From CAIWHR01 sp963823215 (lineage in GTDB: Bacteria; Pseudomonadota; Gammaproteobacteria; Burkholderiales; Casimicrobiaceae), in the NCBI GenBank assembly GCA_963823215.1, contig CAWGKT010000012.1, positions 124,001-188,000 of the forward strand: a stretch of DNA of 64,000 nt, read 5' to 3'. A model generated the notes under the pieces. That model did not search any database. It saw only the letters and a list, made by a program, of their open reading frames with translations, and had not been told where the DNA came from. Positions 1 to 9,522 of this stretch are shown here, piece by piece; within the stretch, counting starts at the first letter, position 1; each line of letters starts with the position of its first letter. The translations under genes were made by a program, and so were the position numbers.

Positions 1-223
1 GGACCGCCAGCGCCGCGATTCTCGTGTCCAGGCTGTCGACGATCTGCTTCAGCAGGAGCGGCACGCCGATATTGGCGACCTTGGCCGCAACCAGGGCCAC
101 CAGCGCCAGGATGACGCGGCCCTTGTACGCCCAGAGGTAAGGCAGCAGCGTGCCGACGACGCGCCAGTCGCCACCGCGCGCGGGCCCGGGGAGCGGCAGG
201 GACGATGACCCTCGGTGGCGCAT
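1..223 (-). CDS. Atm1/HMT-type ABC transporter, N-terminal fragment
   Basis: Partial gene running off the left edge of the window. About 74 residues can be read from an ATG at 223-221. A basic, Gly/Pro-rich leader is followed by a stretch reading LLPYLWAYKGRVILALV and then VANIGVPLLLKQIVDSLD. This is the usual opening of the first transmembrane helix of Atm1/HMT1-type half-transporters (ABCB7-like, glutathione or Fe-S precursor and heavy-metal export). The nucleotide-binding domain lies outside the window, so the family assignment rests only on this N-terminus. It follows the cardiolipin synthase gene on the same strand after a 79-bp gap. Confidence 0.6.
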   Translation of the reverse strand, partial: MRHRGSSSLPLPGPARGGDWRVVGTLLPYLWAYKGRVILALVALVAAKVANIGVPLLLKQIVDSLDTRIAALAV

Positions 224-302
224 TCGGTGTTCGGGGCGGACTGCGGTTCGCGGAACGCGCGTGCGCCATTGCGGCGTGACGCGGGAGTGATAGTTTACCA
301 AA

Positions 303-1547
303 TCACCCTTTGTGGTCCGGCACCGTTCCGTCGTCAACCGCATGCGGCGGGTGCCATTCCTGGTGCCGTCGGCGGTGGCCGCGAAACCACTCGTTGCCGC
401 CGTAACCCAGCAGGCCCATGCCCAGGCGGACGACGCCGTAGGCCATCCAGACCAGCGCCTTGTAGAGCCTGGGGCGCAGCGCCCAGTGCTGCGGGCGCAC
501 GCGCCGCGCACCGTCGTCGATCATTTTCCCGAGCTCGTCGCGCAACTGCGCCGAGAAGTACGGATCGCGCACCACGACGTTCGCCTCGCGCGCCATCAGC
601 AGGCTGTACGGATCGATATTGGACGATCCGACAGTCGCCCAATGATCGTCGATCACCGCCACCTTCGCGTGCAGGAACGACTGGTGGTACTCCTGAATCG
701 CGACGCCGGATGCCAGGAGCTGTCCATATAGTGCGCGCGATGCGTAGTGCAGCAGGAGGTACTCGACACGCCCTTGCAGCAGCAGCGTGACCGCGACCCC
801 GCGTCCGGCCGCGGCGATGAGCGCGCGGCGGAAACGAATGCCGGGAAAGAAGTACGAGTTGGCGATGAGTATCTCGCGCTTGGCCGTGCGGATCGCCGCG
901 AGATAGGATTGCTCGATGTCACGCCGATGCCGCAGATTGTCGCGGATCAGGAATTTCGCCGTCTGCGCCCCCGCCCGGGCCGCCCGCCGCGGGGTCGGGA
1001 ACAGGGGCACCTCGCTATGCTGGAACTGAACCAGCTCGTTGATCGCCCAGACGCGCTGCATCGAGCGGACGATCGAGACCAGCAGCGGGCCTTCGACGCG
1101 CAACGCGAAATCCACCCGTGGCGGCTTCTGGCCGGGGGTGTTCACGTCGTCGATGATGTTGATGCCGCCCACGAAGGCGATGTGACCGTCGATGTGACAT
1201 AGCTTCCGGTGCAGCCGCCGCAGCCGGTTCGAGCGGAATTGCCAGGGCGCGACCTCGGGACGATACTTCAGCAGTTTGACGCCACCCTGCGTCAGGTCGC
1301 GCTCGATCGCCGCCGTGAGGTAGTGCCGGGCGCCCCATCCATCCACAAGCACGCGCACGACAAGGCCGCGCTGCGCCGCGCGGACTAGCGCTGCCGTGAC
1401 GATCCGGCCGACGTCGTCGTCGGCGAAGATATAGGTTTCCAGCCAGACCTCGCGCTCGGCGCGATCGATCGCGAAGACCAGCGCGGGAAAGTACTCGCCG
1501 CCGCTCCTCAGCAGTGTGATCAGGTTGCCCGGCAGAAACCGGTTCAT
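303..1547 (-). CDS. clsB: Cardiolipin synthase B-like phospholipase D protein
   Basis: 414 residues. It carries two HKD motifs of the phospholipase D superfamily: HRKLCHID followed by FVGGIN in the first half, and HAKVAVIDD followed by TVGSSNID in the second. Members join two phospholipids (or phosphatidylglycerol and phosphatidylethanolamine) to make cardiolipin at the inner membrane. The long N-terminal membrane hairpin of ClsA is absent, as in E. coli ClsB (YbhO). I chose the ATG at 1547, although the frame stays open upstream, because it overlaps the preceding stop codon as ATGA and gives the family start MNRFLPGN. The upstream EEP protein is the YbhP partner, so this is the ybhP-clsB arrangement. 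Confidence 0.88.
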   Translation of the reverse strand: MNRFLPGNLITLLRSGGEYFPALVFAIDRAEREVWLETYIFADDDVGRIVTAALVRAAQRGLVVRVLVDGWGARHYLTAAIERDLTQGGVKLLKYRPEVAPWQFRSNRLRRLHRKLCHIDGHIAFVGGINIIDDVNTPGQKPPRVDFALRVEGPLLVSIVRSMQRVWAINELVQFQHSEVPLFPTPRRAARAGAQTAKFLIRDNLRHRRDIEQSYLAAIRTAKREILIANSYFFPGIRFRRALIAAAGRGVAVTLLLQGRVEYLLLHYASRALYGQLLASGVAIQEYHQSFLHAKVAVIDDHWATVGSSNIDPYSLLMAREANVVVRDPYFSAQLRDELGKMIDDGARRVRPQHWALRPRLYKALVWMAYGVVRLGMGLLGYGGNEWFRGHRRRHQEWHPPHAVDDGTVPDHKG

Positions 1548-2302
1548 CGCAGCGGGGGGCCGGTCTCGAAGGTGGCCGCCAGCGCGGCGTGGTCGGAAAT
1601 CCGTCCCGATGGAAACGCGCAATGCACGTGTGCCTCGACGATGGCAAGGCCGCGCGCGTAGATGCGGTCGAGGCGGAAGACCGGCAGCACCGACGGAAAG
1701 GTGCGCGCGGAGCGCCCGCGCACCGCGGCGAAGACCTCGACCACCCCGAGTTCATCGACTAGCAACCGGTTCGCCTTGTGCCGCCAGTCGTTGAAGTCGC
1801 CGGCGATGACCAGCGGCGCGGCGGCGGGTACCGTTGCCCGGATGCGCTCGCATAGCGCGTGGATCTGCCATTTCCGCCCGCGCTCGAACAGCCCGAGGTG
1901 GACGTTCAGGCAGTGGAGCGTGGGCTCGCCCGGCCCAAGTTCGATCGCGCAATGGAGCAGCCCGCGGCTCTCGAACACGTGCGCCGAGATGTCGAGGTTC
2001 TCGTGCGCGACGATCGGGAAGCGCGACAGCACCGCGTTGCCGTGATGTCCGTGGCGCGAGATGGCGTTCTTCCCGTACGCGACTTCGTGCCAGACGGTGT
2101 CGGCAATGAACTCGTGTTGCGGCTTCACCGGCCAGTCGACATGGCGCGCGGCATGTCCCCGGTGCACGCCCACGACCTCCTGCAGCAGCAGGATGTCCGC
2201 GGCGAGGCCGTGCAGGCGCTCGCGCAGCTCGTGGATCACCATGCGGCGATTGAGCTGCGTGAAGCCCTTGTGGATATTGTAGGTCGCGATCGTGAAGCGC
2301 AT
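1544..2302 (-). CDS. Endonuclease/exonuclease/phosphatase family protein (YbhP-like)
   Basis: 252 residues forming one EEP domain. The family motifs occur in order: TYNIHKG at the start, LLQEV, HGNAVLSR, NVHLGL, GDFNDW, RLDRIY and SDHAAL near the end. These supply the Glu, Asp, Asn and His that bind Mg2+ and cleave phosphodiester or phosphate-ester bonds. No signal peptide or membrane segment is visible. The substrate is unknown. Its stop codon overlaps the clsB start by four bases, so the two are translationally coupled, and a role in phospholipid head-group turnover is a reasonable inference from that pairing. Confidence 0.85.
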   Translation of the reverse strand: MRFTIATYNIHKGFTQLNRRMVIHELRERLHGLAADILLLQEVVGVHRGHAARHVDWPVKPQHEFIADTVWHEVAYGKNAISRHGHHGNAVLSRFPIVAHENLDISAHVFESRGLLHCAIELGPGEPTLHCLNVHLGLFERGRKWQIHALCERIRATVPAAAPLVIAGDFNDWRHKANRLLVDELGVVEVFAAVRGRSARTFPSVLPVFRLDRIYARGLAIVEAHVHCAFPSGRISDHAALAATFETGPPLR

Positions 2303-2308
2303 GGCCTG

Positions 2309-3940
2309 TTATGGCAACCGGTGATCCCTGAACATTTCCCGCAATTTCGTCTTCAGCAGCTTGCCCGTCGCAGTGTGCGGCAGCTCGCCGACGAACACTA
2401 CGTCGTCGGGCAGCCACCACTTGGCCACTCTGCTCCCGAGGTACTGCAACATCTCTTCCCGCGTCAGGTCCAGGCCCGCTTTCCTGACCAGGATCAGCAG
2501 CGGACGCTCCTGCCATTTCGGGTGCGCGATGCCGATAACAGCCGCCTCGGCGACGGCGGGATGCCCGAGCGCCGCGTTCTCGAGCTCGATCGAGGAGATC
2601 CACTCGCCGCCCGACTTGATCACATCCTTCGACCGGTCCGTTATCTGCATGTAGCCATCGCCGTCGATCGTCGCCACGTCGCCGGTGTCGAAGAAGCCAT
2701 CGGCGTCGAGGATGTCGCCGCCGTCGCCCCGGAAATAGCCGCTCGTGACCCACGGCCCGCGCACCAGCAGGTGCCCGAACGCCGCCCCGTCGCGCGGCAA
2801 CGGATGGCCCGAGTCGTCGGCAATCCTCATCTCGACGCCGTACATCGCGCGCCCCTGCTTCGCCTGCACCTCCAGCCGCTGCTGCAGGTCGAGGCCGCGG
2901 TGCTTCGGCAGCAGGTTGCACACGGTGCCCAGCGGCGACATTTCCGTCATCCCCCAGGCGTGGATGACGAACGCGCCGAACGTCGTCTCGAATCGCTCGC
3001 TCATCGCGCGCGGTGCCGCCGAGCCGCCGATGACCACGCGCCTCAGCGCAAGATCGCGCTTTGGTTCGGCGCCCGACGTGTCCACGTGGTTGAACAGCAT
3101 CAGCCATACGGTCGGCACGCCGAGCGCGAGCGTCACCTTTTCGTCGCGCATCAGCTCATAGACACTCCTGCCGTCGAGCGCGGGCCCGGGCAGCACCAGC
3201 TTGGCCCCGGACATGGCGCCGGCATAGGGCATGCCCCACGCGTTGACGTGGAACATGGGCACCACCAGCAGCACCGACTCGGTGGACGACAGTCCAAGGC
3301 TGTCGACCATGCACGCCGCATACGAGTGCAGCACTGTCGAGCGGTGCGAATAGAGCACGCCCTTCGGATTGCCGGTCGTGCCTGACGTGTAGCACAGCGA
3401 CGATGCGGCTCGCTCGTCGAACACCGGCCACTCGTAGTCGGCGGACTGCGCAGCGACCCATTCCTCGTAGCACATCAGGTTGGGCACACCGAGCGCCGGC
3501 AGGTGCTCGCGGTCGGTCATCGCGATGAAGCCCTTGACCGACGTCATGCGCGGACCGAGCTGCTCGATCAGCGGCGCGAACGTCAGGTCGAAAAACAGGT
3601 ACTGATCTTCGGCGTGGTTCACGATAAAGGCGATCTGTTCCGGGAACAGCCGCGGATTGATCGTGTGCAGCACGGCTCCCATGCCCGACACGCCGTAATA
3701 GAGCTCCATGTGCCGGAAGCCGTTCCATGCCAGCGTGGCGATCCGGTCGCCCGGCTTGACGCCGAGCGCGGTCAATGCGTTCGCCACCTGCTTCGAGCGG
3801 CGATGGAGGTCGCCGTAGGTGCACCGGTGCACCGGTCCCTCGACCGTGCGCGAAACGATCTGCACACCCGGGTGCATCGCGTTGGCGTGCTCGATCAGCG
3901 ACGATATGAGCAGCGGCCGGTCCTGCATCAATCCTTGCAT
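2309..3940 (-). CDS. Medium/long-chain acyl-CoA ligase (AMP-forming)
   Basis: 543 residues of the ANL superfamily. Seen in order: the P-loop YTSGTTGNPKGV near residue 180, GMTEMSP near 340, DTGD, the hinge DRSKDVIKSGGEW near 440 and the C-terminal catalytic lysine in TATGKLLK. The sequence resembles AlkK-type fatty-acyl-CoA ligases, which activate a carboxylate as acyl-AMP and pass it to CoA. It has no membrane segment. It ends 7 bp before the YbhP-like gene and starts 33 bp after the FeeM-like gene on the same strand. It could therefore supply acyl-CoA to that N-acyltransferase, although a plain beta-oxidation role fits equally well. Confidence 0.88.
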   Translation of the reverse strand: MQGLMQDRPLLISSLIEHANAMHPGVQIVSRTVEGPVHRCTYGDLHRRSKQVANALTALGVKPGDRIATLAWNGFRHMELYYGVSGMGAVLHTINPRLFPEQIAFIVNHAEDQYLFFDLTFAPLIEQLGPRMTSVKGFIAMTDREHLPALGVPNLMCYEEWVAAQSADYEWPVFDERAASSLCYTSGTTGNPKGVLYSHRSTVLHSYAACMVDSLGLSSTESVLLVVPMFHVNAWGMPYAGAMSGAKLVLPGPALDGRSVYELMRDEKVTLALGVPTVWLMLFNHVDTSGAEPKRDLALRRVVIGGSAAPRAMSERFETTFGAFVIHAWGMTEMSPLGTVCNLLPKHRGLDLQQRLEVQAKQGRAMYGVEMRIADDSGHPLPRDGAAFGHLLVRGPWVTSGYFRGDGGDILDADGFFDTGDVATIDGDGYMQITDRSKDVIKSGGEWISSIELENAALGHPAVAEAAVIGIAHPKWQERPLLILVRKAGLDLTREEMLQYLGSRVAKWWLPDDVVFVGELPHTATGKLLKTKLREMFRDHRLP

Positions 3941-3972
3941 CGCGCCTCTCCGCAGAAACAGTTGCAGTTGCT

Positions 3973-4842
3973 TCAGTCCCGGACTTCCAGGCTGGTGTCC
4001 GGGCGCGCATTTAGCGCTTGCAGCCGGCTCAGCACCCCCGCCTCCTCGGCCGGGGAGAATCCGTATGCGTAGAGACTTCGCACCCTGGGCGACTGCCTCG
4101 CCATTTCCGCATGCCGATGCAGATACTCGGCGATTTCCGCAAACGATATTCCGAGCAACACCGCGGGCGCCTCCACGCGCGGATTGTGGCGCTCGTTACC
4201 GATCAGCTGAAAGCCGAGCGACCTCCGGTAGAACCCGACGTGCCTGGGGTTGACTTCGATCACGACGAAATCGAAGCCGCGGACCCTCTGCGCGAAGAGA
4301 TACGCAGTATGGAAAAGCCCCGCGAGCACGGGCTGTGAGAGCCGCGACGCATCCACCGCCAGACGCGTGAATTCGCACACCTTGTGCCGGTTGCGCCGGA
4401 TCGCGTCGATTTCCGTGCGATAGAGTTGGTCGGCGGCAAGCCCGTCCGCCGCGTCGAGCCGGAGGCTGACGGTCCCGGCGAGACGTCCTTCGTCGTACGC
4501 GGCAAAGGTCCAGACGTCGCGATTCACCCGCGTAGCGGATGTGCGATAGCCTTTACGCTCATAGCGCTGCTGCACCAGGGAGTTGGCGGCGCGGCGCGTG
4601 TCGAGCGAACCGGCAAGGCGGATCTTGAATACGCCGACCTCGCGGCCGGAATCGTCGCGGTACGTCCCGGGCGCAACGGAGACGTTCTTGAGCCGCAGCG
4701 CGATGTCGCGGTGGACAGTCCAACCGGAACTGTCCCCGGGAAGCGCCGCGCCACGATCGGCAACGCGCGTTGGCGACCACGGCCAGCGCGCCCGCCGCGT
4801 GCCGCGAATCCGTTGGAGCAGTTTGCCCAGCCGATCTTTCAA
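3973..4842 (-). CDS. FeeM-like N-acyl amino acid synthase (GNAT fold)
   Basis: About 289 residues. The core, from VFKIRLAGS through EFTRLAVD, VVIEVNPRHVGFY and RSLGFQLIG, matches the FeeM/autoinducer-synthase branch of the GNAT fold. Those enzymes join a fatty-acyl chain from acyl-ACP or acyl-CoA to an amino acid such as tyrosine. The start is uncertain: no ATG lies near the conserved region. I used the TTG at 4842 just before KDRLGKLLQRIRG, but the frame is open to about 5220. It sits directly upstream of an acyl-CoA ligase and is divergent from a DUF2628/pilin-like gene. The acyl acceptor is not evident from sequence. Confidence 0.65.
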   Translation of the reverse strand: MKDRLGKLLQRIRGTRRARWPWSPTRVADRGAALPGDSSGWTVHRDIALRLKNVSVAPGTYRDDSGREVGVFKIRLAGSLDTRRAANSLVQQRYERKGYRTSATRVNRDVWTFAAYDEGRLAGTVSLRLDAADGLAADQLYRTEIDAIRRNRHKVCEFTRLAVDASRLSQPVLAGLFHTAYLFAQRVRGFDFVVIEVNPRHVGFYRRSLGFQLIGNERHNPRVEAPAVLLGISFAEIAEYLHRHAEMARQSPRVRSLYAYGFSPAEEAGVLSRLQALNARPDTSLEVRD

Positions 4843-5276
4843 GGCATCGCACCCACTTCGAATCAGGGAGTCCCCGCGTCGTCGGGCGACTGGCGCCCGC
4901 ACGCGGCAGCGTTGCCCCGTTTTTGCGATGACGGTGCCGACAATGGTACGCTCTGCCCTGTGCGACAATTGTACGGCACGACAAACCCTTGGCTTCCGCG
5001 CGCCGTTTCCGCGCATCGCGGAGCGGGCCAGTGTGTGGATCGTGCGCGAGACTGCCACCCCCTTGTCGGCGGAGTTCCCGATTGAAGGCTCGACGACGAT
5101 GGTACGCGGTTTGGTGCAGGGCACTCGGAATCGATGCGGGTGCAGCCTGGGCCGAGGGCGACGCCGCGACGAATGACGCGGACTTGGGTCCGCCGACGGA
5201 GGGGACGATCGCCACGGCATTTCTCGACACGATCCAATTGCCGTGGAGCGCAGACGAAACCGAAGAAGAAAGAATT

Positions 5277-6119
5277 GTGCGCCCGTCGCTCGCGCTCCTG
5301 TTCAGGATGGCCGTAGGTCCGTGCGCCGACTATTACGCGCCGCGGTTCCTCGAATATGAACGAGTCGGCCCAAGCTTCCCGAGCTGGAATTGGGCGGCGC
5401 TCTGGGCGCCCGCCGTGTGGGCGATCTACCGCCGGCTCTGGTTGCCGGCGATCGCTTTTGCTGTCTGGCCGCTTCTCGCGCTGGCGTTGTACGGAGCCGT
5501 CGAACCTGACATTGGCGGTTCGGGCGCCGTATCGATGGCTGTGGCCGCGTTCCTCGTCTGGCTGGGCCCCGGGCTCGTTGCCGCGACGACCGCCAACACC
5601 CTCGTCTACCGCCAGGCGCGACGCCTCGTCGGCACTGCCGAGGTTCATACCCGACGGCCGGATCAGGCCGCGCGATGGCTGTCGCAGCGAACGGTGCTTG
5701 CGCCGATCCCGGCCGCCCTTGCCGGCGCCGCGACAATCCTGCTGGTACTCCAGGTGGTGATCCCGAGCCTGCAGGCAACGTATGCCGACCAGGTCGTTCG
5801 GTCGCGCATCGCCGAAAGCCTGGCCGCGATTCAACCGCTCCAGCGGCAACTCGAGGAATGGTTCGTCTCGCGCTCGCCGTCCGATGCCCCCGGCGTCGCG
5901 CTGGCGCAGATGCGACCGGGGTCGGAGCTTGTCGAGCCCGTGAACGTCAGCCCTATCAGCGGCCGGGTCCGGCTCGCGCTGGATGCGCTGACCCCCGAGC
6001 TCATCGGGCGGTCGATCCTCCTGGCGCCCGCGCTGGACCGCTGGCAGCAGGTTCGCTGGATATGCGTTCCGGTCGATGTTCCCGCGCGGTATCTGCCTCG
6101 GGAGTGCAGGCAAACCTGA
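5277..6119 (+). CDS. DUF2628 membrane protein with pilin-like C-terminus
   Basis: About 280 residues. The start has the DUF2628 signature: ADYYAPRFLEYE, then SWNWAALWAPAVWAIYRR, followed by two or three hydrophobic helices. After the last helix (about residues 145-165) a periplasmic-type tail ends in VRWICVPVDVPARYLPRECR. This resembles the C-terminal W-x-C...YLP-x-C-R block of type IV major pilins, with its disulfide pair. Such DUF2628-pilin chimeras exist, but I know of no defined function. I chose the GTG at 5277, preceded by a purine-rich stretch; the frame is open back to a TTG at 4989. Function unknown. Confidence 0.6.
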   Translation: MRPSLALLFRMAVGPCADYYAPRFLEYERVGPSFPSWNWAALWAPAVWAIYRRLWLPAIAFAVWPLLALALYGAVEPDIGGSGAVSMAVAAFLVWLGPGLVAATTANTLVYRQARRLVGTAEVHTRRPDQAARWLSQRTVLAPIPAALAGAATILLVLQVVIPSLQATYADQVVRSRIAESLAAIQPLQRQLEEWFVSRSPSDAPGVALAQMRPGSELVEPVNVSPISGRVRLALDALTPELIGRSILLAPALDRWQQVRWICVPVDVPARYLPRECRQT

Positions 6120-6185
6120 GGTTCGGCCTGCGGCGCGATCGCCGCCAACAGGCCCGAAGCCGGGCAGGATCCGCAACATTGACAG

Positions 6186-6214
6186 TTGACTCGCATTAAC
6201 CCGGCGGCTGAAAT
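6186..6214 (+). promoter_or_regulatory. Possible sigma-70 promoter upstream of nfn
   Basis: TTGACT (6186-6191), 17 bp, then TGAAAT (6209-6214). A second -35-like TTGACA overlaps it at 6179-6184. It lies about 225 bp before the NfnAB-like gene in a 320-bp gap that otherwise shows no open gene. The -10 is only 4/6, so this is a weaker candidate than the class II arrangement around the FNR-like box further down. Confidence 0.35.
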
Positions 6215-6267
6215 ACCCCCGTCGACGACCGTGCCTCTGCGGGGCCGGACGACCGGATACGGGGCCT

Positions 6268-6281
6268 TTGACCTCGATCAA
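6268..6281 (+). promoter_or_regulatory. FNR/Anr-like box upstream of the nfn-por operon
   Basis: TTGAC-CTCG-ATCAA matches 9 of 10 positions of the FNR/Anr consensus TTGAT-N4-ATCAA. Its centre is 6274.5. A class II promoter would then place its -10 near 6303-6308, where CACTAT is found. This is 158 bp upstream of the NfnAB-like start. The genes behind it encode oxygen-sensitive Fe-S enzymes, which fits anaerobic activation. The match is direct; the regulator is inferred. Confidence 0.5.
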
Positions 6282-6439
6282 GTGCGGCTCCGCACTAACG
6301 GGCACTATTCAGCCTGCAAGGGACAGACCGCGCGCCTCGGCGCAAGGGCTTCCGGCGGCGGCGATCCGTCCCCGGTGCCTTTCGGCGTGAACTGCGCGGG
6401 TCGCCGCGAATCATCTCGAAACGGACTCGAAGGCGCTAC

Positions 6440-8806
6440 ATGTACAAGATCATCCGCCGCGAAGCATTCTCGGAGACCACGTTTCTCTGGGAGGTGAGCG
6501 CGCCCGACGTGGCGCGCTCCGCCGAGCCCGGGCATTTCGTCATGCTGCGCCTGCGCGAGGGCGGCGAGCGCATTCCGCTCACCGTCGCCGATTACGATCG
6601 CGACAAGGGCACGATCACCATGGTGATCCAGGCGCTCGGCAAGACGACGCTGGAGATGCGCGACCACTACAAGGCCGGCGACAGCATCGTCGACTTCGTC
6701 GGCCCGCTCGGCCTGCCGCAGCATGTGAGCCTGGCCGGGCACGTGGTGCTGGTCGGCGGCGGCCTCGGCGTGGCGCCGGTGTATCCGCAACTGCGCGCGT
6801 TCAAGGAGGCTGGCAACCGGACCACCGGCATCATCGGCTTTCGCAACAAGGACCTCGTGTTCTGGGAAGAGACCTTCGGCCGCTACTGCGACAACCTGAT
6901 CGTCTGCACCGACGACGGCAGCTACGGCAAGCCGGGGTTCGTCACCGCGGCGCTGCAGGAAGTCCTGGAGCAACGACCGGCCGGACCTGGTCATCGCGAT
7001 CGGGCCGCTGCCGATGATGAACGCCTGCGTCGAGACCACGCGCCCCTTCGGCGTGAAGACCATGGTGTCGCTGAACGCGATCATGGTCGACGGCACCGGC
7101 ATGTGCGGCTCGTGCCGCGTCACGGTCGGCAGCGAGATCAAGTTCGCCTGCGTCGACGGGCCCGATTTCGACGGCCACCAGGTCGACTTCAAGGAACTGA
7201 TGCTGCGCCAGAAGCGCTTCAAGGGGGAGGAGGCGGCCGCGAACACCGACTACGCGCATGTGTGCAACGTCGAGAAGGTGCTGTTCGAGCAGGGCAAGCA
7301 CAACTACAAGAAGTACAAGGACCTGGCGCCGCTGGCGACCAAGATGCCCGAGCGCGATCCGCTGGAGCGCTCGCGCAACTTCAAGGAGGTCAACCTCGGC
7401 TACTCGATGGCCGATGCGCTGGCCGAGGCCGAGCGCTGCATCATGTGCAGCAAGGCGGCCTGCATCGCAGGCTGCCCGGTGGGCATCGACATCCCGCGCT
7501 TCATCCGCCACCTGCTGGTGCGCGACATCGACGGCGCGCAGGCCGTCATCAACGAGTCGAACCTGTTCCCGTCCGTCTGCGGCCGCGTCTGCCCGCAGGA
7601 ATCGCAGTGCGAGGCGCAGTGCGTCGTCGGCCGCAAGCTCGAGTCGGTCGCGATCGGCCGGCTCGAGCGCTTCGTCGGCGACAACGCGCGGCCGCAGAAG
7701 GTCGGAGCCGCCGCGCTTCGAACGCCGAGCTCGGCAAGGTGGCGATCGTCGGCTCCGGACCCTCGGGCCTGGCGGTGGCGGCGGACCTGCGGCGCTACGG
7801 CTGCGACGTCACCGTCTACGAGGCGCTGCACGTGGTCGGCGGCGTGCTGCAGTACGGCATCCCGTCGTTCCGCCTGCCGCGCGACATCATCAGCCGCGAG
7901 GTCGACCACCTGAAGGCGCTGGGCGTGAAGTTCGAGACCAACAAGGTGATCGGCAAGACCTTCTCGGTGCCGCAGCTGCATGGGCGACATGGGCTTCGAC
8001 GCGGTGTTCGTCGGCGCCGGCGCCGGCGCGCCGGCGTTCCTCGGCATCCCCGGCGAGTTCGCCGGCCAGGTCTATTCGGCCAACGAGTTCCTGACCCGCG
8101 TGAACCTGATGGGCGGCGACCAGTTCCCGTACCTGGACACGCCGATCACGCTGGGCAAGAGCGTGGTCGTGATCGGCGCCGGCAACACGGCGATGGACTG
8201 CCTGCGGGTGGCCAAGCGGCTGGGCACGCCGACCGTGCGCTGCGTCTACCGCCGCTCCGAGGCCGAGGCGCCGGCACGCATCGAGGAACTGCGCCACGCC
8301 AAGGAGGAAGGCATCGAGTTCTTCTTCCTGCACGGGCCGGTGGAGATCCTGACCGACGCCGAGCGGCAGCGTGCGCGGCATGAAGGTGCAGAAGATGGTG
8401 CTGGGCGAGCCCGACGACAAGGGCCGTCGCCAGCCGATTCCGCAGGACGAGTTCCTCGAGCTCGACTGCGACACGGTGATCTACGCGCTCGGCACCAAGG
8501 CCAACCCGATCGTCACCAAGTCGACGCCGGGGCTCGAATTGAACAAGTGGGGCTACATCGTGGCCGACGCGGCCACCCAGGCCACCAGCGTGCCGGGCGT
8601 GTTCGCCGGCGGCGACATCGTGACCGGCGGCGCCACCGTGATCCTGGCGATGGGCGCCGGCCGCCGCGCCGCGCGCGCGATCGGCGCCTGGCTGGCCGGC
8701 GGCAAGCGCACCTGGCCGATCACCCAGGCCGACGCCGACGCCTTCGTGCCGCCCACGGCCGATCGGCGCCACTCCTGCTCCAGCGTCCAGCGAGATTCCA
8801 TCATGA
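6440..8806 (+). CDS. Fused NfnAB/SudBA ferredoxin-NADP transhydrogenase (frame-broken)
   Basis: One polypeptide combining two normally separate subunits. The N-terminal part (MYKIIRREAFSETTF..., VLVGGGLGVAPVYPQ) is the FAD/NAD-binding NfnA/SudB-type domain, ending in a [2Fe-2S] site at GTGMCGSCRVTV. The C-terminal part has the glutamate-synthase-type two-cluster domain (CIMCSKAACIAGCP, VCGRVCPQESQCEAQC) and two dinucleotide sites (VAIVGSGPSGLAV, VVVIGAGNTAMD). The pair is known to couple reduced ferredoxin and NADH to NADPH. The frame is broken near 6975, 7720 (two bases), 7977 and 8375, each cured by deleting the extra base(s). One more extra base between 8740 and 8800 is inferred: it would place the stop at 8804-8806, overlapping the next ATG as ATGA. 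Confidence 0.8.
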
Positions 8807-9441
8807 GCATCTGCCCGCGGTGCCAGCGCCCGCTCGAAGACGAAGAACCGTACATCTGCTGCGCCGGCGTCGAGCTGCGCTGGCGCTGCAACGACTGCCG
8901 CAAGGTGAGCGAAGGCTTCGCCTTCCCCTACGGCATGTGCCCGTACTGCAAGGGCAAGCTCGAGACTGCTCGACCGCGACGCGATCGACGATGACCAGGC
9001 GACTGGACGCGGTGCGCAAGGCCTTCGAGATCGAGCTCGGCGGCCATGCCTTCTACCAGCGCGCCTCGCGCGACGCCAAGGATCCCGTGCTGCAGGAGCT
9101 GTTCGGCCGCTTCGCCGGCATGGAGAAGGAGCACATGGACATCCTGTCCAAGCGTTACCACGCCGAGCTGCCGGCGGCATCCGAGGATTTCCAGGTCGAT
9201 CGCGCCGCCATCTTCGCCGGCGTCGACCGCAAGCCCGAGGACCCGGCCAACCTGTTCCGGATCGCCATCGCCTTCGAGCAGCGGGCGGTGGAGTTCTTCA
9301 CGCGCGAGGGCGCAGCGCGCGCCCGCCGGCTCGGTCGAGCGCGAGCTCTACAAGGAGCTCGCCGCCGAGGAGCGCGAGCACGTCGCGCTGCTGACCACCG
9401 AGTACCGCCGCTGGGAGACCGGCAAGGCCGGCATCCTGTAG
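8803..9441 (+). CDS. Rubrerythrin-family diiron protein with N-terminal zinc ribbons (frame-broken)
   Basis: The N-terminus has paired cysteine knuckles: CPRC at the start, then CCAGVELRWRCNDC and CPYCKGKLE. It is followed by a ferritin-like four-helix domain with FEIELGGHAFYQRA, EKEHMDIL, FEQRAVEFF and EEREHVALL. These Glu and His residues are the diiron ligands of rubrerythrins, which reduce peroxide in anaerobes. The usual family order puts rubredoxin last; here the metal-binding ribbons come first, as in reverse rubrerythrins. Three single-base insertions (near 8964, 8998 and 9325) break the frame. It lies between the transhydrogenase and pyruvate oxidoreductase genes, where it could protect their Fe-S clusters from oxygen. 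Confidence 0.75.
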
Positions 9442-9522
9442 CCGCCTGCGCGTACCGCCACCCACCACGCCACCACGGGCCCGCAACGCCGGCTCATTGC
9501 ACATCACCGCCAAGAGAACACC

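Noticed and set aside
4863..6305. 480-codon minus-strand open frame opposite the DUF2628 gene
   Set aside because: Low-complexity Arg-rich sequence; the + strand has hydrophobic helices and family motifs.
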